Shown piece by piece: positions 26,592 to 35,277 of a stretch of 64,000 bases of DNA (positions are counted from its first letter, which is position 1; each line of letters opens with the position of its first letter). The position numbers and the translations under genes are program-made. The stretch is from contig NZ_JAUPEC010000002.1 of NCBI RefSeq assembly GCF_030551755.1, positions 244,618-308,617 of the forward strand, in the 5' to 3' direction. Origin of the DNA: Pseudocolwellia sp. AS88 (lineage in GTDB: Bacteria; Pseudomonadota; Gammaproteobacteria; Enterobacterales; Alteromonadaceae). The notes beneath the pieces were generated by a model, which worked only from the letters and a program-made list of their open reading frames with translations, made no database searches and had not been told where the DNA came from.

Positions 26592-28304
26592 TTATTGTTG
26601 CAAGTGAGAGTTATTCAAGCCTTGCTGATCTTGCCAAGCACTTTGGTGTAATTGGTAAATAGCATGACTACCTAAATAATTTATCGGGATAGCGTCTTTG
26701 TCGCGATAAAAATTATGCGGAAATTCAAATGAGCTCTTAATCATAGGTAGAGTCAGCCAAAAATGTTCTACGGGTAATTTTTCTAGTGCTTGCAGTCGTT
26801 GTAGTGGGCTAGCGCCCATTTTACTTGCTATTGTCCAACCCCATTCGCCAAAGCTTGGTACATTGTCATGATATTGCTGAACAGAAGAATAATTAGCAGC
26901 TTCCAAGGTTTTTAATACGGAAATAAAAGAGTTTTTAGCGTGATAAGGACTTGTCGATTGAATACCAATAAGTCCATCACCTGCAAGCATTTGTTTTAAG
27001 CGTGCATAAAAGTTAACAGAGTAAAGTTTATTTAAATCTGGATGGCTAGGATCGGGTAAATCTACAATAATAGCATCAAATACTTTACCTTGAGCCAACA
27101 GTTCGTCTATCGCAATAAAGGCATCACTTTTTATTACATGTACCTTTTTATCTTGCAAACTATTCTGGTTAAGTTCTGTTATATGTTTAGCTAATTTAGG
27201 AGGTAGTTTATCTTCTGGCTTGGTGAATATATCAATTAATTCATCGTCTAAATCGATAAGAGTTACATGCTCTGGCGACCATTGCAGTACATCGCGTAAA
27301 GCAAGCCCATCACCACCACCTACAATAAGAATATTGTCGTGTCGGGCTGAGCCTGCTAGTACAGGAGTCACTAGATAACTGTGGTAAATAAACTCATCTG
27401 AAGATGTAAACTGTAAGCGACCATTTAAATAAAAGCTGATAACGTTTGATTGTTCTGCGCCCATATAACGTTGAGTAAAAGTTAATTGTTGGAATCTTGT
27501 TTTGTCGGTGTAAACAACTTTATCAATGTAGAGGAGGTTACTCATTTGATTTAACCAAGTATTACCTTGTTGATACACAACTCCGACAATAACAAACAAA
27601 AGAATATGTAAGGTAACGATGGTTTTTTTCCAGTTAAGCTTATGCCAGTAATAGCCAATGAACATTGAACCAACAATTAAGTTTAGTGCCGCCGTTAAAG
27701 CACTTGCTTTACTAATATCTATTGTTAATAAAAATAAAACCCAAATAGCAGCGCCAATTCCTGCGCCTATATAATCAGCCCCGTAAATTGTGCCTATATT
27801 ATTTTTTAAATGTTTTTCATGTATCTCTTCACGTATTCGGGCAATTAAAGGTATTTCCATACCAATAAAAAAACCAAGTAAAAAACCAAAAAAGTAAGGG
27901 CTGTTAAAAGCAATAAAACTCAGTTGTTTGAATATTCCACCACGAGGTAAGGCATCTGGTGGTAGTGAAAACATATCTGAGATAATAAGAGGGAAGGTTT
28001 GTGTGATCGCGATAAAACCACCAATAACCAGAATCGATAAGCTACCCAATATAGCAATAGTTAGTTCAAGCCACACAAAACCATTAAAAGCACACTTAAT
28101 ATTACGAGCAGCAAATGCTCCTAAACCCATTGCAACTATCATGAGACCGATCATTGCGTAAATAGTACTTTCCATTGCTCCTAATACGCGTCCTGCGTAA
28201 TGAGAGAGAAGATATTCGTAAATTAAGCCACAACCTGCAAGGATAGCCATTGCTAAGATGAGAAAGGAGTCGTGCCAAAATAGAGAGTTTTTATTGGATT
28301 TCAT
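26592..28304 (-). CDS. Membrane-embedded spermidine-synthase-like protein
   Basis: A 570-residue fusion of a multi-TM N-terminal half (about seven helices, residues 11-245) and a C-terminal aminopropyltransferase-like Rossmann domain (about 265-500). Synthase motifs are NGRLQFTSSDEFIYHSYL, ILIVGGGDGLALRDVL, VTLIDLDDELID and IIVDLPDPSHPDLNKLYS, so the nucleotide and amine pockets look preserved. Such fusions are common beside PspA/DUF350 genes and may modify a membrane-associated substrate and not make free spermidine. It lies 121 bases after the DUF350 gene across a terminator-like hairpin. The start has no strong ribosome-binding site. Confidence 0.88.
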   Translation of the reverse strand: MKSNKNSLFWHDSFLILAMAILAGCGLIYEYLLSHYAGRVLGAMESTIYAMIGLMIVAMGLGAFAARNIKCAFNGFVWLELTIAILGSLSILVIGGFIAITQTFPLIISDMFSLPPDALPRGGIFKQLSFIAFNSPYFFGFLLGFFIGMEIPLIARIREEIHEKHLKNNIGTIYGADYIGAGIGAAIWVLFLLTIDISKASALTAALNLIVGSMFIGYYWHKLNWKKTIVTLHILLFVIVGVVYQQGNTWLNQMSNLLYIDKVVYTDKTRFQQLTFTQRYMGAEQSNVISFYLNGRLQFTSSDEFIYHSYLVTPVLAGSARHDNILIVGGGDGLALRDVLQWSPEHVTLIDLDDELIDIFTKPEDKLPPKLAKHITELNQNSLQDKKVHVIKSDAFIAIDELLAQGKVFDAIIVDLPDPSHPDLNKLYSVNFYARLKQMLAGDGLIGIQSTSPYHAKNSFISVLKTLEAANYSSVQQYHDNVPSFGEWGWTIASKMGASPLQRLQALEKLPVEHFWLTLPMIKSSFEFPHNFYRDKDAIPINYLGSHAIYQLHQSAWQDQQGLNNSHLQQ

Positions 28305-28325
28305 GAAGGCTTATTTAAAGTTGTT

Positions 28326-28376
28326 TAAAAAGATAAGCCGCATAAACTCTGAGTTAACATGAGTTGTATACGGCTT
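28326..28376 (-). terminator. Terminator-like hairpin inside the cluster
   Basis: On the minus strand AAGCCGTATACAACTC pairs with GAGTTTATGCGGCTT (two wobble positions) and is followed by ATCTTTTT. It sits between the DUF350 gene and the synthase-like gene and may attenuate the latter. Confidence 0.6.
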
Positions 28377-28425
28377 TATTGATAAATGAGTTATCACTCG
28401 TCAGTACTAGGCTGAATATGTTTTG

Positions 28426-29328
28426 TTATGCCATTAACCCGGTAAGGATTAGGGCAATTGAAATACTAATAGCCATTTCAACACTGGCGACACCAATGTT
28501 ATGTTGTTGATCAACTTCTTCAACTAAGTTAATTCCCCATAAAATAAGTTTTTTAGCTATGGTTGTTAGTACAAATACTAATACTGTCATAATTACACTG
28601 AACACCAACCAACCTAATAGATTCATAATAATGGTGTCTGGCGAGTAAGTTAAAAAGTAACTTGCTGCGGTAACAGCTAATGCTGTACTTATCACTTGTC
28701 CTGCATATCTAATAGCTAATGCGGTTTGACCATCAGCAAATGCTTCTTGCATACAATCACCTTGGTTATTATTTGCATATTGCTTTTCTTTAATACGAGT
28801 AACAAGTACGAGCATCGCTTGAGAAACAACAAAACCTGCGGCAATAGCGATGAAAGTATTTAAGTCTAATCCGTGCACCCACAATAAAACGGCTTTAATG
28901 ATAATTGCGGTGGCAATTGCACCAGCAGCATCAACAATACCAACTGATATGTTATGAGCTTTAATTTGCGCCGTTTTATCAATTTGATTTAGAGCGATGC
29001 GATCGTGAACTATACGACCAATTTTTATTAGAATCAATCCAAATAGACCATAAGACAACATACCCACGGCTTCAAGCATATAGCTACTGGCACTTTCACC
29101 TGTAATAGCACCCGTTAGCACAATACCCATGGCGGCCACACTACCAGCTACACTTATACCAAAAGCAAAGTTATCTTCTTTGGATAGCTCATCGGTGGAA
29201 TTTACTTTTGCACTAAAACCTGAAAGAAAGCGCATAGCACCAAGTAGCAATATAGCGATTGTAATATCAATGGCTAAGTAAATAAGTAAATCTTGGTTTA
29301 GATTGGTTATATCAATTAATGTATTCAT
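28426..29328 (-). CDS. DUF350 membrane protein (YjfL-like, duplicated)
   Basis: A 300-residue inner-membrane protein with about eight TM helices formed by two DUF350 repeats. Corresponding elements are NFAFGISVAGSVAAMGIVLTG (broken here at its start) near residue 53 and HNIGVASVEMAISISIALIL near residue 277. E. coli YjfL is a single-repeat DUF350 protein, so this is a longer form. AGGGA precedes the ATG. It is 23 bases downstream of the lipoprotein gene in the same unit. Its position beside a PspA-family protein suggests a membrane-state sensor or channel, but the function is unknown. Confidence 0.85.
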   Translation of the reverse strand: MNTLIDITNLNQDLLIYLAIDITIAILLLGAMRFLSGFSAKVNSTDELSKEDNFAFGISVAGSVAAMGIVLTGAITGESASSYMLEAVGMLSYGLFGLILIKIGRIVHDRIALNQIDKTAQIKAHNISVGIVDAAGAIATAIIIKAVLLWVHGLDLNTFIAIAAGFVVSQAMLVLVTRIKEKQYANNNQGDCMQEAFADGQTALAIRYAGQVISTALAVTAASYFLTYSPDTIIMNLLGWLVFSVIMTVLVFVLTTIAKKLILWGINLVEEVDQQHNIGVASVEMAISISIALILTGLMA

Positions 29329-29351
29329 TATTTTTCCCTATTCTCTACTCG

Positions 29352-30323
29352 TTATTTGCCGCGTGAAAAGCCACGAGAAGTAGAGCTTGAGCTATTTCTG
29401 AAACTGGCGTTTTTTGATGAACTTTTTGAATACGAGCTTTTCGCTTTGCTCGTAGACTTGAATTTATTTGCACTGGTTTGCGCTGTTCTACTTTGGCTAG
29501 ATAGCGAAGAAGAACCAGTACGGTTTTTGCTGTAAGCGCTAGTAAATTTTTGTCCACGACTTTCAAAGGTTTTACGTGTACGGTTTTCTACTGATGTTTG
29601 CTTACTAAGCTGACTTGGCGAGCTGTAGCGTTTTCTTCCATAGTCGTTGTAGTAGCTGTAATTTCTGCCGCGGCTCCAATCATTATAAGAAGTTCTACGT
29701 GAACCAAATACATCACCAATCATAGAGTACATGCCATACCATGCCCAGAATGACATACCATTACTGCCAGTACTCCATTGGCCATAATTTGGGTTACCAA
29801 TAAGTTGTTCTCCGGTACCAAAATCTTGTGCATTATTAATTTGCGCGCTTTGATTTTTTGCAAGAGAATTAATGCGCGGTAATTGACCGTCAGACATATC
29901 TGCTAGTACATTCAGAGGATCACTTAAAGCATCAGAATATAATGTAGGATCTGCAGCTTGATAAATATTAAGTAACTCATCATAAATAGCTTGCTTACTG
30001 GCGAACATATTAGGCTGAGTTTTAATGGTGTTTAAACGATCAATTAACGCCAAGTACATTGGACCTTTAACGGTAGCGTCTTTTTTGAATTCATTAATTA
30101 GGGGCGATAATTCTGGTTTTAGTTGAAGCACTTTTTCAGCATACTGATTAATAAGTGTCGCGTTTCTAACGCCACCATTTGTTAATGCTTGACCTAGTGT
30201 TTCAACTCGTTGCTCAGAAATAGCTGTTTGTTGGATTATTTGATCATCTAATGGATCAGAACATCCTGCTAAGCCAATAATGAGTATAAGTAGTAGTATT
30301 TTTATGTATTGCATTCCTGCCAT
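29352..30323 (-). CDS. Lipoprotein with Ser/Lys/Arg-rich tail
   Basis: A 323-residue lipoprotein with lipobox GLAGC (Cys21). A helical domain covers about 22-165 (EQRVETLGQALTNGG; DRLNTIKTQPNMFASKQAIY). An aromatic/Gly region (SFWAWYGMYSMIGDVFGSRR) leads into a low-complexity tail (about 205-323) of Ser, Lys, Arg, Thr and Tyr ending SRGFSRGK. The layout resembles E. coli YjfM/YgiB (DUF1190) proteins, but I could not confirm homology. It is the first gene of the lipoprotein-DUF350-synthase unit, with GAGGA before the ATG and a GACATAATATGTC site about 47 bases upstream. Confidence 0.8.
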   Translation of the reverse strand: MAGMQYIKILLLILIIGLAGCSDPLDDQIIQQTAISEQRVETLGQALTNGGVRNATLINQYAEKVLQLKPELSPLINEFKKDATVKGPMYLALIDRLNTIKTQPNMFASKQAIYDELLNIYQAADPTLYSDALSDPLNVLADMSDGQLPRINSLAKNQSAQINNAQDFGTGEQLIGNPNYGQWSTGSNGMSFWAWYGMYSMIGDVFGSRRTSYNDWSRGRNYSYYNDYGRKRYSSPSQLSKQTSVENRTRKTFESRGQKFTSAYSKNRTGSSSLSSQSRTAQTSANKFKSTSKAKSSYSKSSSKNASFRNSSSSTSRGFSRGK

Positions 30324-30352
30324 AGGGTCCTCAAAAGTGCTATGGTTATCCT

Positions 30353-30402
30353 ACATTAATATCATTTTTGACATAATATGTCTAATGGTTAGATATTAAT
30401 GT
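30353..30402. promoter_or_regulatory. Operator site 3 inside a larger inverted repeat
   Basis: GACATAATATGTC at 30370-30382 is identical to site 2. It is flanked symmetrically by an 11-bp inverted repeat ACATTAATATC (30353-30363) and GATATTAATGT (30392-30402), whose centre lies within 2 bases of the operator centre. It is 30-79 bases before the lipoprotein start, where a promoter is expected. Confidence 0.65.
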
Positions 30403-30540
30403 AAATATAAAACACTTGGGTTGTCATTCACATTTTGCCTATAAATAATCTTCTATAAACATGTTACTCGAGTGTATATCTTTTAAGGCTCTGAAGCCTG
30501 TATTTTGAATAGTAACGAGTATATATTGCTATAAAACAAT

Positions 30541-30575
30541 AACTTTTAACTTTTAACTTTTAACTTTTAACTTTC
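30541..30575. repeat. Heptamer tandem repeat upstream of glnE
   Basis: Four exact copies of AACTTTT followed by AACTTTC, about 84 bases before the glnE start. Such repeats can gain or lose units by slippage. Confidence 0.85.
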
Positions 30576-30658
30576 AATTTTATCTAGGTTCAAATAGATT
30601 TGATCTACTAGAATTAAATAATTCGATAAAAATATGCAATTTATTGATGGAGTATATG

Positions 30659-33529
30659 ATGCATAGCCACGTAAAAAAAGTAACTTCTGCTTGTTTAATG
30701 GAGCAGAAAGAAAAAAGTTGGTTACAATTTTCTTCTCAGCATCCTGATGCTACACAATCGTTAACACCTGAACAGCTAGAACACTTTAAAACTGCACTTA
30801 TGTTAAGTGACTATATTTTAACAAGTGCGCTGCAAGCTCCTGACATTGTTATTAATGTATTTGTATCAAATTATGTTTATCAAGAGACAACACCAAATTA
30901 TGAGACTCAACTAAACGAGCTCACAACAACTTGTGTTACTGAAGATGAATTACATCGTGTGCTCAGGTTATTTAGATTACGTGAAATGGTTACTATTGCA
31001 ACTGCAGACCTTGTTTTAAACATTCCATTAGAAGAATCTCTCAAACGTTTGTCCTATCTTGCTGATGCATTAGTACAGGGCGCGCTAAATTGGTTAAGTA
31101 CATTTTGTTATAGTAAATGGGGTGAGCCTAAAAATAGTGAAGGTGAAACTATTCCTTTGCTGGTTTACGCCATGGGTAAACTTGGTGGAAAAGAATTGAA
31201 TTTCTCTTCTGATATTGATCTTATTTTTGCTTATCCAGAATCAGGTGAAACTCAAGGTGTAAGACGCTCAATCGATAATCAACAGTTCTTTACTCGTTTA
31301 GGGCAAAAGCTGATCACCGCACTGCATCAAAAAACAGCTGATGGTTTTGTCTATCGTGTTGATATGCGTTTGAGACCCTTTGGGGAAAGTGGACCTTTAG
31401 TTTTAACTTTTAGCGCAATGGAAGACTATTACCAAGAGCAAGGTCGAGATTGGGAACGTTATGCCATGCTTAAAGCGCGTTTAATTGGAGAAGGTAAGTA
31501 CCAAGAACAATTAGACAAACTACTAAAACCTTTTGTGTACAGACGATATATTGATTTTAGTGTGATAGACAGCTTACGTCGTATGAAAACCATGATTGCT
31601 CAAGAAGTAAGACGTAAACATCTTATCAATAATATTAAGCTAGGCGCTGGTGGTATTCGTGAAATTGAATTTATTGTTCAGGTATTTCAGCTAATACGTG
31701 GTGGGCAAGTAAAAACGTTAAGACAACGTAATGTGCTTACTGTTTTGCCTTTACTTGTAGAAGAGGGCGAAGTACCCGAAAGTAGTATGTTAATACTAAG
31801 AGAAGCTTACGTATTTTTACGACGAGTTGAAAACATTATTCAAGCCCTTGATGACAAGCAAACACAAACTTTACCTGATTCTGAACTCGATAGAATGCGA
31901 ATTCTAGCAGCCTTAGAGCAAGAGGGGTTAACAACTTGGGAGTTATTTTTAGAACAGTTAAAAATACATATGAATGGTGTACATAAAGAATTTATTGCAC
32001 TTATCGGCGAAGAAAGTTCACATGAACATATTAAAGACGCTCATTGGGTAACTTTGTGGTACAGCGATTGGGGTCATGAAGAAAGTTGTGCCTGGATAAG
32101 CCAAGTAAATAAAACTTGGCAGGTAGAAAATGTGTGGAGTCAAATAAGTCATTTTAGAGATGATTTAACAAAAAAAGGTATTGGTAATCGAGGTCGTCAA
32201 ACCTTAGATAAGTTAATGCCATTACTTTTGTATTTTTTAAATGAAGAGAATGCGGTCGATACAACTTTAGATCGTGTGTTATCTATTTTTAATAAAATAA
32301 TCACGCGTACAGCCTATCTTGAGTTACTTAATGAAAACGAAGGTGCCCTTAAACATCTTATAAAATTATGTCGTTCAAGTTTATGGGTAACTGAACACAT
32401 TGCTAAATACCCAATATTACTTGATGAGTTAATTGATCCTGAGCTTTTGAATAATCCACCGTCAGAGAAAAGTTATGGTGCAGAACTAAGAGAAGCCATG
32501 TTGCGTATTCCTGAAGATGATCTCGAAGCGCAAATGAATATGTTACGTCAATTCAAACAAGTGCAGCATTTGCGTTTAGCTGCGGCTGATATTTCAGGTG
32601 CGTTACCTATTACAAAGGTGAGTGATCACTTAACTGCTATAGCCGAGAGTATTGTAACTGAAGTGATTAATGTCGCTTGGTTGCAAGTGACTCAGCGTTT
32701 TGGTCAGCCCATTTCAACGGAAGGTTCTGACGACAAAGGTTTTGCGGTAATAGGCTACGGAAAAGTTGGTGGTATAGAGCTAGGTTATGGCTCAGATCTC
32801 GATCTTGTGTTTTTACATAACAGTTCAGCCAATGATATGACTAACGGCAGTAGAGAAGTTCCTGCTAGTCAATTTTATGGGAAATTAGCTCAACGCATTA
32901 TGCATATATGTAACACGAATATGGCCAGTGGTATGTTATATGAACTCGATATGCGTTTAAGGCCTTCAGGTAATTCTGGACTGTTGGTTGTAAATATTAA
33001 TACCTTTGAAGAATATCAAGAAAAAGAAGCTTGGACATGGGAACATCAAGCACTCGCTCGAACTCGTTGTATTTATGGCACTGAATTTTTTGTTAAACGC
33101 TATAACGAAATTAAGGGCAATATAGTTTCATCTAAACGAGACCCTGATAGCCTTAAAAAAGATGTTGTTGAAATGCGACAGAAGATGAAAGCGCATTTAG
33201 ATAAGTCGACAGATGAGATTGTTGATATCAAGCAAGGTGAAGGTGGTTTAGTTGATATCGAATTTTTGGCGCAATATTTAGTATTATTAAATGCCAATGA
33301 ATATCCGAGTTTAAGTCTTTATTCAGATAATATTAATATCTTTAATGAATTAGCTAAACTTGCTTTGATTAGTGAAGAGGATAAATATGCATTGATTAAT
33401 GCATATTGTCATTTACGTGATTTCGGTCACAAAGCCACATTGCAAGGCCTTGATGCTTTATTAACAGTGAGTGAGTTTTCAAGTATTACGCAGAAAATAT
33501 CATTAATAAAAGACAAATATTTACTGTGA
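30659..33529 (+). CDS. glnE: Glutamine synthetase adenylyltransferase/deadenylylase
   Basis: A bifunctional enzyme of about 956 residues that adds or removes AMP on glutamine synthetase in response to PII and glutamine. The N-terminal (deadenylylating) nucleotidyltransferase has GKLGGKELNFSSDIDLIF near residue 174; the C-terminal (adenylylating) one has GYGKVGGIELGYGSDLDLVF near 696. Both keep the GxxD/DxD metal residues, and both copies of the RLRPxGxSG motif are present. I chose ATG 30659 because GGAG lies 6 bases upstream; TTG 30644, ATG 30647 and ATG 30656 are alternatives. It is monocistronic. Confidence 0.97.
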   Translation: MHSHVKKVTSACLMEQKEKSWLQFSSQHPDATQSLTPEQLEHFKTALMLSDYILTSALQAPDIVINVFVSNYVYQETTPNYETQLNELTTTCVTEDELHRVLRLFRLREMVTIATADLVLNIPLEESLKRLSYLADALVQGALNWLSTFCYSKWGEPKNSEGETIPLLVYAMGKLGGKELNFSSDIDLIFAYPESGETQGVRRSIDNQQFFTRLGQKLITALHQKTADGFVYRVDMRLRPFGESGPLVLTFSAMEDYYQEQGRDWERYAMLKARLIGEGKYQEQLDKLLKPFVYRRYIDFSVIDSLRRMKTMIAQEVRRKHLINNIKLGAGGIREIEFIVQVFQLIRGGQVKTLRQRNVLTVLPLLVEEGEVPESSMLILREAYVFLRRVENIIQALDDKQTQTLPDSELDRMRILAALEQEGLTTWELFLEQLKIHMNGVHKEFIALIGEESSHEHIKDAHWVTLWYSDWGHEESCAWISQVNKTWQVENVWSQISHFRDDLTKKGIGNRGRQTLDKLMPLLLYFLNEENAVDTTLDRVLSIFNKIITRTAYLELLNENEGALKHLIKLCRSSLWVTEHIAKYPILLDELIDPELLNNPPSEKSYGAELREAMLRIPEDDLEAQMNMLRQFKQVQHLRLAAADISGALPITKVSDHLTAIAESIVTEVINVAWLQVTQRFGQPISTEGSDDKGFAVIGYGKVGGIELGYGSDLDLVFLHNSSANDMTNGSREVPASQFYGKLAQRIMHICNTNMASGMLYELDMRLRPSGNSGLLVVNINTFEEYQEKEAWTWEHQALARTRCIYGTEFFVKRYNEIKGNIVSSKRDPDSLKKDVVEMRQKMKAHLDKSTDEIVDIKQGEGGLVDIEFLAQYLVLLNANEYPSLSLYSDNINIFNELAKLALISEEDKYALINAYCHLRDFGHKATLQGLDALLTVSEFSSITQKISLIKDKYLL

Positions 33530-33550
33530 TTTTGTCTGTTTTGTTTTCAG

Positions 33551-33586
33551 AAAGCACCTACTTCCATTTGGATTAGGTGCTTTTTT
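33551..33586 (+). terminator. Rho-independent terminator after glnE
   Basis: AAAGCACCTA/TAGGTGCTTT (33551-33560 and 33574-33583) with a 13-base loop and TTTTTT, 22 bases after the glnE stop. It also separates the convergent TcpQ-domain gene. Confidence 0.9.
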
Positions 33587-33603
33587 ATCTTTCAATAATA
33601 AGC

Positions 33604-34284
33604 TTAATATCTTGAATTAGATTTTAGTAAAGAACAGCGTTCGTCAAGGTAAGACTTAGTACCTTCAATAACTACAATTGAACGTGAGCTATAACAAAAA
33701 TAAATAGAAACACCATTTTGAAAATGACCATTAATACCTTGTCCTAACTGTAATGCTGTTTTTAAAATAGTTTTGTTAATTCTAAAAGCATCTTTCACAA
33801 CATAGTCACGATTAAGTCGCCAAAATACAGCTAACTTTTCTTCTTTTGCATACTCAGCCAATTTTTCATGAATAGTTTCGCCTAATCTGAAAGGGCGAGA
33901 TTCAATAGAGCCTTGCCAATTTTTAGGGTAAGGGCGAACCACTTTTTTTCTAGCATCTAATAAAAGTTCTAAATCATCTTCAGGTTCTGGTAAATAGACA
34001 ATATTATTTCGTATTGTTGGCGTTTTAACATTCGGATCACCATTTATATTGGCATAAAATTTAGATAAACCAGTTGCTGCTTTATTTTCTTTTTTCTGTG
34101 GTTCTGCTGACGCTTTTTCTTTTACTTGTGGCGCTGCAACCGTATCAAGTTTTTGTACAGGTGTACTTGCGCTTACTTCAGTGTCATTACCAAATGATAG
34201 AAGTAAATCCTGATTGGCAAAAAAGAAGTAGGCCAAAGTGGCTAATATACAACCAAAAATAATATTACGTATCCAAAAGCCCAT
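33604..34284 (-). CDS. TcpQ-domain membrane-anchored protein
   Basis: A 226-residue protein with one N-terminal TM helix (about 5-23), a Lys/Glu/Ala-rich linker (40-75) and a C-terminal domain (about 130-220; EKLAEYAKEEKLAVFWRLNRDY, LQLGQGINGHFQNGVSIYFC) resembling the TcpQ/PilL N-terminal-like fold found with pilus secretins. It is predicted periplasmic, anchored in the inner membrane. No pilus genes are adjacent. It lies 54 bases upstream of an LpxL-like gene's end on the same strand, so the two may be co-transcribed. The role is uncertain. Confidence 0.7.
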   Translation of the reverse strand: MGFWIRNIIFGCILATLAYFFFANQDLLLSFGNDTEVSASTPVQKLDTVAAPQVKEKASAEPQKKENKAATGLSKFYANINGDPNVKTPTIRNNIVYLPEPEDDLELLLDARKKVVRPYPKNWQGSIESRPFRLGETIHEKLAEYAKEEKLAVFWRLNRDYVVKDAFRINKTILKTALQLGQGINGHFQNGVSIYFCYSSRSIVVIEGTKSYLDERCSLLKSNSRY

Positions 34285-34338
34285 AGAACACCTTACTTAT
34301 TAATAACGTTAGATAAGTTATACCTTAACTAACAACGT

Positions 34339-35277
34339 TTATTTATACAAACTTGCATCGTTTTCATTAGGTCGAGTTTTAAAGCGCCTATGTAGCCACA
34401 TGTATTGCTCTGGTTTGCGGAGGATTGCCTTCTCAACTTCTTGATTAATACGAGTTGTATCTTCAATATCATCTTCACTAGGGAAGTTATCCAGGGCAGG
34501 CGTAATTTCAACTGTATAGCCACTACCATCATCTTTACGTTGGGGTATTAGCATAAATGTTTTGGTTTTAGGCTGGCGCGCAAAAATGAGAGTACCTGTT
34601 GTAGTAGCCGTTTCTTTAACATCAAAGAAAGGCACAAATACACTGCGATTTCGGCCATAGTCTTGATCCGGTAAGTACAAACTAGATTCGCCCGTTCTAA
34701 TCGCTTTAATTAGGCCTTTTACATCTTTCTTACCTAACATGTATTTATTAGATCTTCCTCGGCCTCTGAACTGAAAAAACTCCATCAGTTGATTGTTATG
34801 CGGGCGATAGAAAATAACTAATGGATGACTATGACCAAAGCCTCGGCCAATAATTTCAGCACATAAATAGTGCATAGCTAAAATAAATACATGATGACCA
34901 TCTGCTTTAGCTTTCTCAATATGTTCTAACCCGGTCACTGTAAATTTTCGTTTTATACGCCAATCTGGCCACCACCAACCCATGCCAGTTTCGAGTAACG
35001 CTATACCTGTGCTTTCAAAGTTTTTGCGTAACAGTTCTTCGCGCTCAGTTTCTGGCATTTCTGGGAAGCATAATTCGATATTACGTGCCGCGACTTTCTT
35101 TCGACTTGAACCCATTTTAAATAATAATTTACCAATTTGACGCCCTAAAAATATTTGAAATTTATAAGGTAGCCAGCTGATCGAGTACATAATGAGTACT
35201 GCTATCCAGGTTAACCAATATTTTGGTAATAAAAATGATAGTTTGAAATTTGGTTGTAAAACTTTATTTTTACTCAC
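34339..35277 (-). CDS. Lipid A late acyltransferase (LpxL/LpxM family)
   Basis: A 312-residue inner-membrane acyltransferase transferring an acyl chain to Kdo2-lipid IVA. One N-terminal TM helix (about 20-40) is present, and the catalytic HX4E motif is in AMHYLCAEIIG. Other LpxL-family features are RKKVAARNIELCFPEM, LPDQDYGRNRSVFVPFF and the C-terminal EQYMWLHRRFKTRP. Members cannot be separated reliably into LpxL, LpxM or LpxP by eye. It is divergent from a GT4 glycosyltransferase gene. Confidence 0.93.
   Translation of the reverse strand: MSKNKVLQPNFKLSFLLPKYWLTWIAVLIMYSISWLPYKFQIFLGRQIGKLLFKMGSSRKKVAARNIELCFPEMPETEREELLRKNFESTGIALLETGMGWWWPDWRIKRKFTVTGLEHIEKAKADGHHVFILAMHYLCAEIIGRGFGHSHPLVIFYRPHNNQLMEFFQFRGRGRSNKYMLGKKDVKGLIKAIRTGESSLYLPDQDYGRNRSVFVPFFDVKETATTTGTLIFARQPKTKTFMLIPQRKDDGSGYTVEITPALDNFPSEDDIEDTTRINQEVEKAILRKPEQYMWLHRRFKTRPNENDASLYK

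Larger units (their letters stand above)
30324..30658. other. Divergent intergenic region before glnE
   Basis: 335 bases between the divergent lipoprotein and glnE genes. It contains operator site 3 with its flanking inverted repeat, a heptamer tandem repeat (30541-30575) and a nested hairpin TCTAG...CTAGA with inner TCAAAT/ATTTGA near 30583-30613. No gene is seen. Confidence 0.5.
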
